NCBI GenBank assembly: GCA_001897355.1 | Contig: MKST01000003.1 | Span: forward strand, 31,099-80,887 | Length of the DNA stretch: 49,789 bases | Direction: 5' to 3' | From: Solirubrobacterales bacterium 67-14 | GTDB lineage: Bacteria > Actinomycetota > Thermoleophilia > Solirubrobacterales > 70-9 | Shown here: piece after piece, positions 1 to 8,330 of the stretch | How the letters are laid out: every line of letters begins with the position of its first letter | Numbering within the stretch: the stretch's first letter is position 1 | Translations under genes and position numbers: made by a program | The notes under the pieces: generated by a model | Told to the model about the DNA's origin: nothing | Seen by the model: only the letters and a program-made list of their open reading frames with translations | Databases searched by the model: none

Positions 1-1
1 C

Positions 2-1930
2 GCCAACCCGACCGACCGTCCCGCCGACATGACCCAGACCATCACGAGGACCGGCACCATCGTCGATTACGTGGTCCGACTCGAGCAGGGCGTGATCAAC
101 CGGGCCGTCTACAACTTCGCCACGCTCGCTTCCGGAGGCCAGACGGGCAACGGCTGGAACGGGCGTTTCTTCTACCTGTACGGAGGCGGCTGCTCGACCG
201 GCCATCAGCAGGGCCAGGGCGCCTCTGGCGGCCTGAACGACGCCCTGCTCCGGCGAGGTTTCGCCGTGCTCGGTTCGAGCCTGAACGTCTTCAACACCTC
301 ATGCAACGACGTGCTCTCGGCCGAGACCACCTCGATGGTCAAGGAGCACGCGATCGAGGAACTCGGCAGGCCCGATGCCTGGACCGCCGGCCAGGGCGGC
401 TCCGGTGGATCGGTCCAGATCCAGATGATCGCCCAGAACTACCCCGGGCTGCTCGACGGGATCAACCCCGGAGCCAGCTTCCCCGACAACTCTTCGCCCG
501 ACTACCCGGACTGCCGCCTGCTGGAGAACTACTTCGACAACACGACCACCGGCCAGAACCTGAGCAACGCCCAGCGCCGTGCGATCACCGGGATGACCCC
601 GGCCGACGGTGGCTGCGCCAACCTCGCCGCGGGCGCCGACGTGGTCAACGCGAACGAGGGCTGCATCGAAGCCGTGGTGCCTGTTTCGGTGATCTTCGAT
701 CCGCTGACCAACCCGGGTGGGATCCGCTGCACCCTCTGGGACAACATGGTCAACGTCTACGGAACCGACCCGTCGACGGGATACGCCCGGCGGACCTACG
801 ACAACACCGGCATCCAGTATGGCCTGCAGGCGTTCCAGGAAGGAAAGATCAACCTCAAGCGCTTCATGGACCTGAACCAGTTCGTCGGCGGCTTCGACAA
901 CAACGGCGAGTTCCAGGCTACGCGCTCGGTCGCGGACCCGGACGCGCTGAAGATCGCCTACGAGACCGGCCGGCTCAACCAGGGGGCGGGCGGCTGGGCT
1001 TCCGTCCCGGTCATCGACGTCCGCGCCTACCAGGACGACGACGCGAGCGGCAACGTCCACCAGTACGTGAACACCTACCGCACCCGGGCCCGGCTCGACC
1101 GCTTCAACGGCGACCACGCCAATCAGGTCATGTTCCGCGCCAAGGGCGGCCCCAACGTGAAATCGATGAACGAGACGGCAGTCGACACCCTTTCCGACTG
1201 GTTGGACGCCATCACCGCCGACAAGTCGGCCAAGCCCCTCCCCGAGAAGGTTGCCGCCGACAAGCCCGCCGGCGCCGTCGACGCCTGCTGGATCGGCGGC
1301 AACCGGATCGATGGCGAAGCCGCGATCGGCGCCACCAACCAATGCGAAACGACCTACGCACCCCACTCGCTGCCGGCCAACCGGGCCGGCAAGCCCCTCG
1401 GCTCGATCACGTCCAAGTGCACGCTGCGGCCGGTCAATCCGGTCGACTACGGCAATCCCACCGCCGATCAGATCGCCCGCCTCAACCAGGTCTTCCCGAA
1501 CGGGGTCTGCGACTGGTCGAAGCCCGGCCCCGACGAGACCACCGTCGACGGCACGAACATCTCCTTCGGGCCCGCCCAGACGGCCCCCACGAAGAGCCGC
1601 CGCCTGAAGCTGAAGTTGAACAAGTACCGGGTCAACTGGTCACGCCGGGGCGGCAGCGTGAAGGCCACGGCCACGCTGGCTTCCTGCCCGGCCGTGACCT
1701 GGCAGACGGTGCGTTTCGAACGGCGAGTCAAACAAGGCCGCAAGTGGGCCTGGAAGAAGGCCGGCACCAAGATGGCCGCCGGCAAGCGCTGCCAGGCGAC
1801 CTTCACTTTCAGGAAGATCAGGCGCCAAACCCGGGTCCGGGCCAGGGCCGAGGCGATCAGCGGCTTCAAGGCAGCCCGCTCGCCGGTTCGCACGATCAAG
1901 CTCAGGAAACCGAAACGTCACCGCAGATAG
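2..1930 (+). CDS. Secreted DUF6351-like alpha/beta hydrolase, 5'-partial
   Basis: The reading frame is open to the left edge of the window, so the N-terminus (presumably with a signal peptide) is missing; the first ATG inside the window is at 29 and need not be the start. Counting from that ATG, a GGSGG nucleophile-elbow motif (GxSxG type, Ser about 125) sits in a hydrolase-like context, and several Cys residues suggest an exported, disulfide-bonded protein. The overall look matches the DUF6351 family of uncharacterised secreted hydrolases. From about residue 520 the protein changes to a very basic, beta-rich domain and ends in a Lys/Arg cluster, possibly a surface-binding domain. Substrate unknown. 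Family assignment is from recalled sequence character, not a search. Confidence 0.75.
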   Translation, partial: ANPTDRPADMTQTITRTGTIVDYVVRLEQGVINRAVYNFATLASGGQTGNGWNGRFFYLYGGGCSTGHQQGQGASGGLNDALLRRGFAVLGSSLNVFNTSCNDVLSAETTSMVKEHAIEELGRPDAWTAGQGGSGGSVQIQMIAQNYPGLLDGINPGASFPDNSSPDYPDCRLLENYFDNTTTGQNLSNAQRRAITGMTPADGGCANLAAGADVVNANEGCIEAVVPVSVIFDPLTNPGGIRCTLWDNMVNVYGTDPSTGYARRTYDNTGIQYGLQAFQEGKINLKRFMDLNQFVGGFDNNGEFQATRSVADPDALKIAYETGRLNQGAGGWASVPVIDVRAYQDDDASGNVHQYVNTYRTRARLDRFNGDHANQVMFRAKGGPNVKSMNETAVDTLSDWLDAITADKSAKPLPEKVAADKPAGAVDACWIGGNRIDGEAAIGATNQCETTYAPHSLPANRAGKPLGSITSKCTLRPVNPVDYGNPTADQIARLNQVFPNGVCDWSKPGPDETTVDGTNISFGPAQTAPTKSRRLKLKLNKYRVNWSRRGGSVKATATLASCPAVTWQTVRFERRVKQGRKWAWKKAGTKMAAGKRCQATFTFRKIRRQTRVRARAEAISGFKAARSPVRTIKLRKPKRHRR

Positions 1931-1944
1931 AAACGGGCGCGGGA

Positions 1945-1950
1945 TATACT
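1945..1950 (+). promoter_or_regulatory. -10 element of the tRNA-Gly/tRNA-Cys unit
   Basis: TATACT lies 11 nt before the first base of tRNA-Gly, which places a start site a few bases upstream of the mature tRNA. No convincing -35 hexamer is visible at the usual distance. Confidence 0.5.
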
Positions 1951-1961
1951 GCGCCGACTTC

Positions 1962-2035
1962 GCGGCTGTAGCTCAGTTGGCTAGAGCGTCTGCTTGCCAT
2001 GCAGAAGGTCGAGGGTTCGAATCCCTTCAGCCGCT
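1962..2035 (+). tRNA. tRNA-Gly(GCC)
   Basis: Full cloverleaf by eye: acceptor arms GCGGCTG and CAGCCGC, D-stem GCTC/GAGC, anticodon stem TCTGC/GCAGA around loop TTGCCAT with anticodon GCC at 1996-1998, and T-arm GAGGG-TTCGAAT-CCCTT. The discriminator is T and CCA is not encoded. It is the first gene of a two-tRNA unit. Confidence 0.97.
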
Positions 2036-2067
2036 TTCGGGACGCCCCAATCGGGGCCGTCCCATTC

Positions 2068-2138
2068 GGCGCCTTGGCGGAGTGGCTACGCAGCGGCCTG
2101 CAAAGCCGTTTACACCGGTTCGACTCCGGTAGGCGCCT
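2068..2138 (+). tRNA. tRNA-Cys(GCA)
   Basis: Acceptor arms GGCGCCT and AGGCGCC, anticodon stem GCGGC/GCCGT around loop CTGCAAA with anticodon GCA at 2100-2102, T-loop TTCGACT, discriminator T, no encoded CCA. It lies 32 nt after tRNA-Gly and is probably co-transcribed. The spacer holds a short CCCC/GGGG hairpin that may help processing. Confidence 0.97.
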
Positions 2139-2167
2139 CTTCGCGCAGGCCGTCGAACCGGCCCGGC

Positions 2168-2569
2168 TCAGGAGGCCGTGTCGAGGGCCTGGTTGACCAG
2201 GGCGTCGGCTTCCGCGTTCTGTTCGCGGCGGACGTGGCTGATCGACCAGGATGAGACCCCGGCCAGGGCATCCTTGGCCTGGGCGTGGAGTGGCTTCATG
2301 TCGGGGTGCTTGACCTTGTACTGGCCGAGCATCTGCTTGACCACCAGTTCCGAATCACCGTGGATCTGAAGCTCGTCGGCCCCCAGTTCCTTCGCCATCT
2401 CGATGCCGCGGATCAAGGCCTTGTACTCGGCGACGTTGTTGGTCGCCTCGCCGATCGTCTCGCCGAGATCCTCCAGCACGTTGCCTTCACCATCGCGGAT
2501 CACGATCCCGATTGCGGCCGGCCCCGGGTTGCCTCTGGCGCCGCCGTCGACGTTGACGATCAATTTCAT
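2168..2569 (-). CDS. rnhA: Ribonuclease HI
   Basis: 133-residue protein starting MKLIVNVDGG. It hydrolyses RNA in RNA-DNA hybrids. Catalytic acidic residues are visible: D8 in VDGG, E48 in AEYKAL, D72 in HGDSEL and D122 in AEADAL. The length fits the minimal RNase H fold without an N-terminal hybrid-binding domain. The frame stays open upstream, but ATG 2569 gives the family N-terminus and has TAGATT exactly 7 nt before it with no Shine-Dalgarno, consistent with a leaderless transcript. It is convergent with the tRNA unit. A type 2 enzyme, rnhB, is also in this window. Confidence 0.93.
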   Translation of the reverse strand: MKLIVNVDGGARGNPGPAAIGIVIRDGEGNVLEDLGETIGEATNNVAEYKALIRGIEMAKELGADELQIHGDSELVVKQMLGQYKVKHPDMKPLHAQAKDALAGVSSWSISHVRREQNAEADALVNQALDTAS

Positions 2570-2576
2570 GGCTGCC

Positions 2577-2582
2577 AATCTA
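2577..2582 (-). promoter_or_regulatory. -10 hexamer of rnhA (leaderless type)
   Basis: TAGATT read on the minus strand, 7 nt before ATG 2569. The predicted start site is at or next to the A of the start codon. It belongs to a pattern repeated across the window. Confidence 0.55.
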
Positions 2583-2621
2583 TCCGGCCGGAGGAAGCCG
2601 CCCCGTCCCGGCGGGCAGCCC

Positions 2622-3590
2622 TCAGGCACGGGGATGGCTGCCGGCGTAGGCGTCGCGCAGGCGCGCGGCGTCGAGATGGGTGTAGACCTGGGTGGTCGAG
2701 ATCGAGGCGTGACCGAGCAGCTCCTGGATCGTACGCAGGTCCGCCCCGCCCTCCAGCAGGTGGGTCGCGAACGAGTGGCGGAGCGCGTGGGGCGAGACCC
2801 CGCCGGCCGCGGCCGCCTCCCGCATGCGGATCGCCAGGCGACGGGTCAGGTCGGAGGCCGAGAGCGGCCGACCGTTGCGGGAAAGGAACAAGGTTTGTTC
2901 GGCCGGGTCGACGACCAGCCCGGGCCGGGACTTCGAGAGGTACAGCTCGACCGCCCGGCGGGCCGGTTCGCCGACCGGCACCAGCCGGTGCTTCGACCCC
3001 TTGCCGAGCACCCGGACCAGCTCGTCGTCGAAATCGATCGAGTCGATCGTCAAGGTCAAGACTTCCTCGCTGCGCAGGCCGCAGGAGTAGGCCAGCTCGA
3101 ACATCGCCCGGTCGCGGATCTCCAGCGGGCTGCCCGAGGGCACCGCGTCGAGCAGCGAGGACATCTGTTCGGCGGTCAGCACCTGTGGCAGCTTCGCCTT
3201 GCGCCGGGGCGCCGAGACGAGGTCGGCCGGGTTCTGGCCGACCCGCCCGGTCCGCAAGAGGAAGCCGTAGAAGCCCCGGATCGCGGCAAGTTTGCGGGCC
3301 ACCGTGGCCGGGGCACGACCGGCCGCCGAGAGCGAAGCCGCATAGCGCCTGAGGTGCTTGTGACCCAACTGGTCGGGGCGCAGCCCCAAGCCCCGCGCCC
3401 AGGCCTCGAGCTGGCCGAGGTCGCGTTCGTAGGCGGCCATGGTCCGAGGCGCGGTACCGGCCGCGGTCAGGTCACGCTGGAACAGCCGCAGGGCTTCTGG
3501 CCAGTCCGGGCAGGGTGCGCCCGCTCCGTTCGGCGCCGCGGGGCCGGGCTGGACGGGACCGCTAGCCGATGTAGATCGGGGTTCCGACAT
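2622..3590 (-). CDS. Xer-type tyrosine recombinase
   Basis: Site-specific recombinase of the XerC/XerD family, which resolves chromosome dimers at dif. An N-terminal SAM-like core-binding domain spans about residues 30-125 and the catalytic domain about 138-322. Catalytic residues are visible: R173 (GLRSEE), a Lys in GKGSKHR near 197-200, H268 and R271 (HALRH), H294 (LLGHAS) and nucleophile Y303. The length is usual for a housekeeping Xer; I cannot separate XerC from XerD. The start overlaps the end of the L,D-transpeptidase gene by 29 bp, so translation may be coupled; a shorter start is possible because the first ~28 residues are low-complexity. There is no sign of an integrated element. 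Confidence 0.9.
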   Translation of the reverse strand: MSEPRSTSASGPVQPGPAAPNGAGAPCPDWPEALRLFQRDLTAAGTAPRTMAAYERDLGQLEAWARGLGLRPDQLGHKHLRRYAASLSAAGRAPATVARKLAAIRGFYGFLLRTGRVGQNPADLVSAPRRKAKLPQVLTAEQMSSLLDAVPSGSPLEIRDRAMFELAYSCGLRSEEVLTLTIDSIDFDDELVRVLGKGSKHRLVPVGEPARRAVELYLSKSRPGLVVDPAEQTLFLSRNGRPLSASDLTRRLAIRMREAAAAGGVSPHALRHSFATHLLEGGADLRTIQELLGHASISTTQVYTHLDAARLRDAYAGSHPRA

Positions 3591-4602
3591 CGACCCGGTC
3601 GTAGAGGTCGATCACGTCCGGGATCGCCATCCGCACGCATCCATGCGACGCGGCCGAACCCAGCGAGGAGGTCTCGTCGGTGCCGTGGATCCCGGCCCCG
3701 TCGAAGATGCCCATCCAGCGGGCCTTGAGCGGGTTCTCGGGCACTCCGCCGGGCACGACCTCGCCGGCCATGTCACCGGCCCAGGCCGAATTCGGCACGG
3801 TCCAGACCGGATCGACCTGCTTGTCCTGGATCGCGTAGGTGCCGGCCGGCGTCTCGAGGCCGACCTGGCCGACCGCCACCGTGTAGCTCTTGACCTTCTT
3901 CAGGTTCTTCCAGAGGGTAAGCGTGAAATTGCTGCGATCCAGGGTCAGATAGGTCGGGTACTTCTTCGCCACCTCGGCGGTGGTGACCTGCGGCTTGGTC
4001 ACGTTGACCTTGGCGACCAGAGCCCGGGATCCCCTGCCGCTGTCGAGCAGGCCGGTCAACTGCCGGGTCAGCAGGTTGTCGCGAAGCTTGTAGCCGTTCT
4101 CTGCCTTGACCACGGTCAGCGATTCCGGGCCGGCCGAAACCGAGGCATCGACCGGTTCCTTGAGGACCCCATCCGCCACTTTCTTGACGAACTGGTTGAC
4201 CGCCTGTTTGGAGTAGCCGACGTTGACCGGGACGCTGGCCTGGACCTCGCCGCCGGTGATCTCACGGAACACGCGTGACGGCAGCGAGCCGTCGCGGCTT
4301 TCCGCGAAGGCCTGGTCGACCGCAGCGTCGACGTTGGCGTGGATCTTCAGCTGTTTGGCCGGGAGCTGGAACTTCTGCTTCTGGAAGGTGACCGTGACCG
4401 GCTTGCGCTGGGGGGCCAGTACCTGGTTGGCCAAGGCTTCTTCGGCCTGTTCGCGGGTCATGCCACCGAGGTCGACCCCGGCCACGGTCACGCCGTCGGC
4501 GATCGTGTCCTTCTGGGCGCCATCGTAGGCGTAGGCGGCAACCGCCCCGCCCAGCAGGAGGACCACCACCGCGATAATCGCTATCTGAGTCTTGCGTCCC
4601 AC
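3562..4602 (-). CDS. L,D-transpeptidase (YkuD) with N-terminal membrane anchor
   Basis: 346 residues: a short basic N-terminus, one hydrophobic helix at about 7-26, a peptidoglycan-binding-type domain (VTVAGVDLGGMT and following, about 38-200), then a YkuD catalytic domain. The active-site block is complete: GIHGTD followed by SHGCVRM, with H320, catalytic C322 and R324. Such enzymes make 3-3 cross-links in peptidoglycan outside the membrane. The start is GTG at 4602. The stop lies inside the first codons of the Xer gene. The upstream spacer holds a hairpin that separates it from the epimerase gene. Confidence 0.9.
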   Translation of the reverse strand: MGRKTQIAIIAVVVLLLGGAVAAYAYDGAQKDTIADGVTVAGVDLGGMTREQAEEALANQVLAPQRKPVTVTFQKQKFQLPAKQLKIHANVDAAVDQAFAESRDGSLPSRVFREITGGEVQASVPVNVGYSKQAVNQFVKKVADGVLKEPVDASVSAGPESLTVVKAENGYKLRDNLLTRQLTGLLDSGRGSRALVAKVNVTKPQVTTAEVAKKYPTYLTLDRSNFTLTLWKNLKKVKSYTVAVGQVGLETPAGTYAIQDKQVDPVWTVPNSAWAGDMAGEVVPGGVPENPLKARWMGIFDGAGIHGTDETSSLGSAASHGCVRMAIPDVIDLYDRVDVGTPIYIG

Positions 4603-4657
4603 TTCAATCCGCTCTCTTGTTCCGAGAAGTACTCCTTCGGATTGTAGATACCACGAC

Positions 4658-4686
4658 CGACGGGCGAAACCCTTTACCCGGTCGGA
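4658..4686 (-). terminator. Hairpin after the epimerase gene
   Basis: CCGACGGG (4658-4665) pairs with CCCGGTCGG (4678-4686) with one bulged base and a 12-nt loop. It lies about 20 nt past the epimerase stop, in the 105-bp spacer before the L,D-transpeptidase. No U-tract, so support is modest. Confidence 0.35.
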
Positions 4687-4707
4687 AATCGCCTTTGCAG
4701 GTCGTCT

Positions 4708-5835
4708 TTAGTCCTGGACCGGCGGCGAGGGATCGAACAGGGCCGCGTCCTCGCGGCCGAAGTCCTGTCCGGAGCGGTCCACGTGGGGGCTGTGGCGAAG
4801 GAAATCTTCGACCGCCGGTTCGTAGCTGTAACCCTCCTTGCGCGTCTCCGTGACCGGGTCCAGGCGCAGTCGGTCGCGCAGGTGGAGCACCGTCTCCCTC
4901 GACGTGTAGCGAAAGTGGAAACCGGTGGCCTTGAAGGCCCGGTTGTCGATGCCGCGGCCGAAGCGGAGTTGCTTGACCATCTCCGCCGGCAGAGTGAGGC
5001 CCAGGCGACGGAACGCGGAGGTGGCCAACGAGGTGCCCCAGGGAGGGATCACCGGCAGTGGCCGTTTGCCGAGCAGCGAAATCACCTCAGAGAGGGTCAA
5101 CACGCCGTCCCCGGCCACGTTGTAGATGCCGGGGACGTCGCGGACCACGACATGTTCGAGTGCGTGGACCACGTCGACCTCGTCGACGAACTGGTAGCGC
5201 GGGTCGAAGCCGGCGATCATCGGCACCGCCGGCAGAGCGAAGAGTTGGACATGCGAAGTGTCGACCTCGGCGCCCAGCACGTTGGCGAAGCGCAGCGTCG
5301 TCACGGTTACGCTCGGCCGTTGGTCGCGGAACTCGGCCACCGCGGCCTCCGCCTCGACCACATCCCGTTCCACCCTGGTCTCCGGCTCATAGCGACGGGA
5401 CATGTCCTCGGTGAAGTAGGCCGGGTCATCCTGGGCGCAGCCGTACCAGTGGGCCGAGCTCTTGAAGACCAGCTTCCGCACCGGCGAACCCGTGGCCGCG
5501 CAGGCCGCGAGGATGTTGAGGGTGCCGATCACGTTGTGCTCGTGGATCTGCTGCGGCCGACGGCCGTCCGGCCCGCGGACGGAGTCGACCATCAGGCGCG
5601 CGTCGACCACCGTGTCGATCCGGGCCGCACGCACGATCTTCTCGATCAGGCGGTGCTCCTCCCCTACCTTCACATACTCGGTCCGCGCCAGTTCCCGGGT
5701 CGGTTCGCGCGAGTCGACCCCGATGATCGCCTCGATCTCCGGGTTGCTCTCCAGCGCAGCGGCCAACCGCCCGCCCCAGTAGGTCGAGAGCCCCGCCACC
5801 AACACCCGGCGCGCACCTTTGAGGTCGTCCGCCAT
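4708..5835 (-). CDS. NAD(P)-dependent epimerase/dehydratase (extended SDR)
   Basis: About 375 residues from ATG 5835 (MADDLKGARRVLVAG). The N-terminal Rossmann segment has a relaxed glycine motif (AGLSTYWGG), an acidic beta-2 end (GVDSREPT) and DTVVDARL where SDR proteins bind the cofactor. Later parts (HNVIGTLNILAACA, VFKSSAHWYG, FANVLG, YNVAGDGVLTLSEV) follow extended SDRs acting on nucleotide sugars or similar substrates. YxxxK is not obvious, so catalysis may be atypical. Substrate unknown. It is divergent from the alpha/beta hydrolase with a very short gap. GAAAG upstream could serve as a weak ribosome-binding site; ATG 5844 is an alternative start. Confidence 0.82.
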   Translation of the reverse strand: MADDLKGARRVLVAGLSTYWGGRLAAALESNPEIEAIIGVDSREPTRELARTEYVKVGEEHRLIEKIVRAARIDTVVDARLMVDSVRGPDGRRPQQIHEHNVIGTLNILAACAATGSPVRKLVFKSSAHWYGCAQDDPAYFTEDMSRRYEPETRVERDVVEAEAAVAEFRDQRPSVTVTTLRFANVLGAEVDTSHVQLFALPAVPMIAGFDPRYQFVDEVDVVHALEHVVVRDVPGIYNVAGDGVLTLSEVISLLGKRPLPVIPPWGTSLATSAFRRLGLTLPAEMVKQLRFGRGIDNRAFKATGFHFRYTSRETVLHLRDRLRLDPVTETRKEGYSYEPAVEDFLRHSPHVDRSGQDFGREDAALFDPSPPVQD

Positions 5836-5875
5836 CGGGCGCATTCTTTCAGGCGGGGCCGGGTTCGCGGATGTA

Positions 5876-5881
5876 TAGAGT
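5876..5881 (+). promoter_or_regulatory. -10 hexamer of the alpha/beta hydrolase gene
   Basis: TAGAGT, 7 nt upstream of GTG 5889. It supports GTG 5889 over ATG 5871, since the hexamer would lie inside the longer coding sequence. Confidence 0.45.
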
Positions 5882-5888
5882 CGTCGGC

Positions 5889-6845
5889 GTGACCACGGAA
5901 GCGTCCGAAAACGACGGCCTCCTGACCGAAGCGCCACCCCCGGCCCCGGTCCACGATGACTACGGCGTCTCGGATGGCCGTTGGCTGAAGATCGACTGGC
6001 GCGAGCGGATCCGCGAGGTGACCGTCCACTCCGCGTTGGGCGCCAGCCGGGTCAGCTACGTCGACCAGGGCGAGGGGCCGCCGATCCTGCTGGTCCACGG
6101 ACTGGGTGGCAGCTGGCGCAACTGGCTCGAGAACATCCCGTTCCTCTCCGACTCATACCGGGTGGTCGCGCTCGATCTGCCCGGTTTCGGCCTGAGCCCG
6201 ATGCCGGAGGAGCCGATATCTATGCCGGCCTACGGCGACCTCGTCCTGAGATTCGCCGACGCGGTCGGGCTCGGCCCCGAGACCTACCTGGTCGGCCACT
6301 CGATGGGCGGGTTCATTTCCAGCGAGGCGGTCACTACCGCTCCCGATCGTTTTTCCCGGGTCAGCCTGATCTCGGCGGCCGGAATCAGCTTCGCGACGAT
6401 TTCCGGCTACCGCAAGTCGGTGACCGCCGCCGTGGTGAAGATGATGATCCCGCTCGCCGCCGCCCGGATGCAGCGCAACATGGGGCGAAAGCGACTCAGG
6501 ACGGCTTCCTTCGCCGGGGTGATCGCCCACCCGAGCATGATCCGGCCGGAGATGCTCTGGGAACTCGGCAGCTACGCAACCCTCCACTCGCCGGCGCTCT
6601 ACGAGGCCGCCTACGCGCTGGGCGGCTACGACAACCGGGACAGTCTAAGTCAGATCGAGATCCCGGTCCAGGTCGTCTGGGGGCAGCAGGACCGGCTGGT
6701 CCCGGTCGGGGCCGCCTACTCCTACGAGCGGCGCATCCCCGACGCGGAACTCTCGCTGGTCGACGATTGCGGGCACATGGTCCAGCTCGAACGACCGGCC
6801 CGCTTCAACTCGGAGATCAGGCGGTTTTCCTCGAAAACCGCCTGA
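5889..6845 (+). CDS. Alpha/beta hydrolase
   Basis: Serine hydrolase of the alpha/beta fold. The oxyanion-side motif LLVHGLGGS, nucleophile elbow GHSMGG, acid segment WGQQDRLVP and catalytic His in DDCGHMVQLE are all present and ordered as in epoxide hydrolase- or lipase-like members. There is no signal peptide, so it is probably cytoplasmic. Substrate unknown. GTG 5889 is chosen because TAGAGT stands 7 nt before it and no ribosome-binding site precedes ATG 5871, which would add six residues. The last codons and the stop lie inside a perfect 16-bp inverted repeat. The gene is convergent with the DUF3089 pair. Confidence 0.88.
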   Translation: MTTEASENDGLLTEAPPPAPVHDDYGVSDGRWLKIDWRERIREVTVHSALGASRVSYVDQGEGPPILLVHGLGGSWRNWLENIPFLSDSYRVVALDLPGFGLSPMPEEPISMPAYGDLVLRFADAVGLGPETYLVGHSMGGFISSEAVTTAPDRFSRVSLISAAGISFATISGYRKSVTAAVVKMMIPLAAARMQRNMGRKRLRTASFAGVIAHPSMIRPEMLWELGSYATLHSPALYEAAYALGGYDNRDSLSQIEIPVQVVWGQQDRLVPVGAAYSYERRIPDAELSLVDDCGHMVQLERPARFNSEIRRFSSKTA

Positions 6846-6848
6846 TCT
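6814..6848. terminator. Perfect 16-bp hairpin overlapping the hydrolase stop codon
   Basis: Left arm 6814-6829 and right arm 6833-6848 are exact reverse complements with a 3-nt loop. The TGA at 6843-6845 is in the right arm. It lies between two convergent genes (the next stop is at 6862), so it could end transcription in both directions. Confidence 0.75.
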
Positions 6849-6861
6849 GTACACGTTTGCC

Positions 6862-8244
6862 TCACCCGATTTGCTTCTTCACCTGACTGATCTGCTTCTT
6901 CAGTGACTTGATCCGCTTGCGCTCGGCCGCCGCCTTCTTGCGGGCCGCCTTCGCCTTGCGCTTCAAGGCCTGCTTCCGCTTCCCCTTCGCCTTGCGTGCC
7001 TTCTTGTCCAGCTTCTTCGCGCTCTTGAGGCCCTGCTTGAGGCGCTTGTTGGACTTGGCCAGCTTGCCCTGCAGCTTCTTCAGCTTCGCCTTGGCCTCGG
7101 CGAGCCGGTCCTGTGCGGCCGTGTAGTCCGCCGACCAGGCGCCGGCGATGTTGATCAGGTCACCCTCGGCAAGGTTCACCTCGGGCACGTGCCAGTTGGT
7201 GCCGGAGGCGACCAGGGCACCCAGGTTCGGGCGGGTTTCGCCCGGCAGGTTGATCTTGCTGACGTTGAGCCAGTGGGCGCCGTCCTGTCGCTTGCACTCC
7301 GCCTTGTAATAGTCGGGGGCGGATATCCAGGGCGTCGCACTCTCCTGGGCGGGGACCCCGTTCAGGTAGTCGAGGTTGGCCAGCGGCAGCAGCGTGCCAC
7401 CACTGCCGTCGAGTTCGGCCGGGTTCACGCACATGACCTCGTACTGGCTGTCATCCGGTCGGTCCTGCGGGTAGATCCAGTAACCGAAGTCGAGCCGTGA
7501 GAACGCCCCGGTCGGGCCGGGGTTGTCCGTGTACATCGAGTAGGCGACCATGCAGCCGTACTGGTCGAGATCGGTGCAGGCCGGAACGTGGTCGTACATG
7601 CCGCCCACGGTCTTGTCGATCGGCACGTAGACGTTGCCACCTGGGGTGATCGCACCGACGAAGCGCTTGCGCAGATTCGCGTCGTTGTCGATCATCTCGT
7701 CGATCAAGCGGATCGAGTGGGCCGAGCCCTGGGAGTGGCCGAGGATGATGAAGCCGCGACCGTCGTTGTAGTTGGCGAGGTAGTCCTCGAAGGCGGACTT
7801 GGCGCTCTGGTACGCGGTTTCCACATCAGGGTTGTAGACGGCCTGATTGCCGCTGTAAGTGACTTGGCGATACATCGGTGCGTACACCTTGCAGACCGAG
7901 GAGAACATCCGGGCCTGCTGGACCACGACCCGCTTGATCGGCGGGTCCTTGTCCAGGTTCGAGTTCGGGGTCGCTTGTTCGCTCTGGGTCGGGTAGAGGT
8001 AGAAGCAGTCGATCGGCGGGTTCGCCGGCCGGCTGTACTCGAGCGGTACCGACGATTTGCCGGGAGGTGCCAAGCTCTTGCCGGCGATCGTGCCGGCGCA
8101 GAGATCGTCGGCCTGACCGGGCTTGCAGATCCAGACGGTGTCGTCGGCCCGGGCCGACGAGGTCCCGGCGATCGCGGCCACCCCCATGAACATCGTCAGG
8201 CAAGCCAGGGCCAGCCAGGTGAAACGACCAGAAACTCTCGACAC
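6862..8244 (-). CDS. Secreted DUF3089 protein with long polybasic coiled-coil tail
   Basis: 460 residues from GTG 8244, chosen because GGGAGGAG stands 7 nt upstream; a longer GTG at 8298 lacks this. A signal peptide (about residues 1-33, cut after ARA) is followed by a DUF3089 hydrolase-like domain: DCFYLYPT, then GHSQGS with candidate nucleophile Ser171. Paired Cys residues suggest disulfides. The final ~80 residues are almost only Ala, Lys, Arg, Leu and Gln in heptad-like order: a strongly basic coiled coil. It is a tandem paralogue of the next gene upstream (8331-9533). DUF3089 proteins resemble lipases but have no firm function. The tail may bind acidic wall polymers (inference). Confidence 0.88.
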   Translation of the reverse strand: MSRVSGRFTWLALACLTMFMGVAAIAGTSSARADDTVWICKPGQADDLCAGTIAGKSLAPPGKSSVPLEYSRPANPPIDCFYLYPTQSEQATPNSNLDKDPPIKRVVVQQARMFSSVCKVYAPMYRQVTYSGNQAVYNPDVETAYQSAKSAFEDYLANYNDGRGFIILGHSQGSAHSIRLIDEMIDNDANLRKRFVGAITPGGNVYVPIDKTVGGMYDHVPACTDLDQYGCMVAYSMYTDNPGPTGAFSRLDFGYWIYPQDRPDDSQYEVMCVNPAELDGSGGTLLPLANLDYLNGVPAQESATPWISAPDYYKAECKRQDGAHWLNVSKINLPGETRPNLGALVASGTNWHVPEVNLAEGDLINIAGAWSADYTAAQDRLAEAKAKLKKLQGKLAKSNKRLKQGLKSAKKLDKKARKAKGKRKQALKRKAKAARKKAAAERKRIKSLKKQISQVKKQIG

Positions 8245-8251
8245 GATCAGA

Positions 8252-8259
8252 CTCCTCCC
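8252..8259 (-). promoter_or_regulatory. Strong Shine-Dalgarno that sets the DUF3089 start
   Basis: GGGAGGAG on the minus strand, 7 nt before GTG 8244. It decides the start and puts the signal peptide at the exact N-terminus. Confidence 0.75.
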
Positions 8260-8330
8260 ACGGAAATTGACTTCATCATCATCCACCATCCGGAACACCT
8301 GTGGGCCGCCCCCGCTGCGGTTCGGGCCCG

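Noticed and set aside
2622..3590. Tyrosine recombinase as integrase of a mobile element next to tRNA genes
   Set aside because: Length and motifs fit housekeeping Xer; no repeat of a tRNA end, no phage or plasmid genes, and neighbours are core genes.
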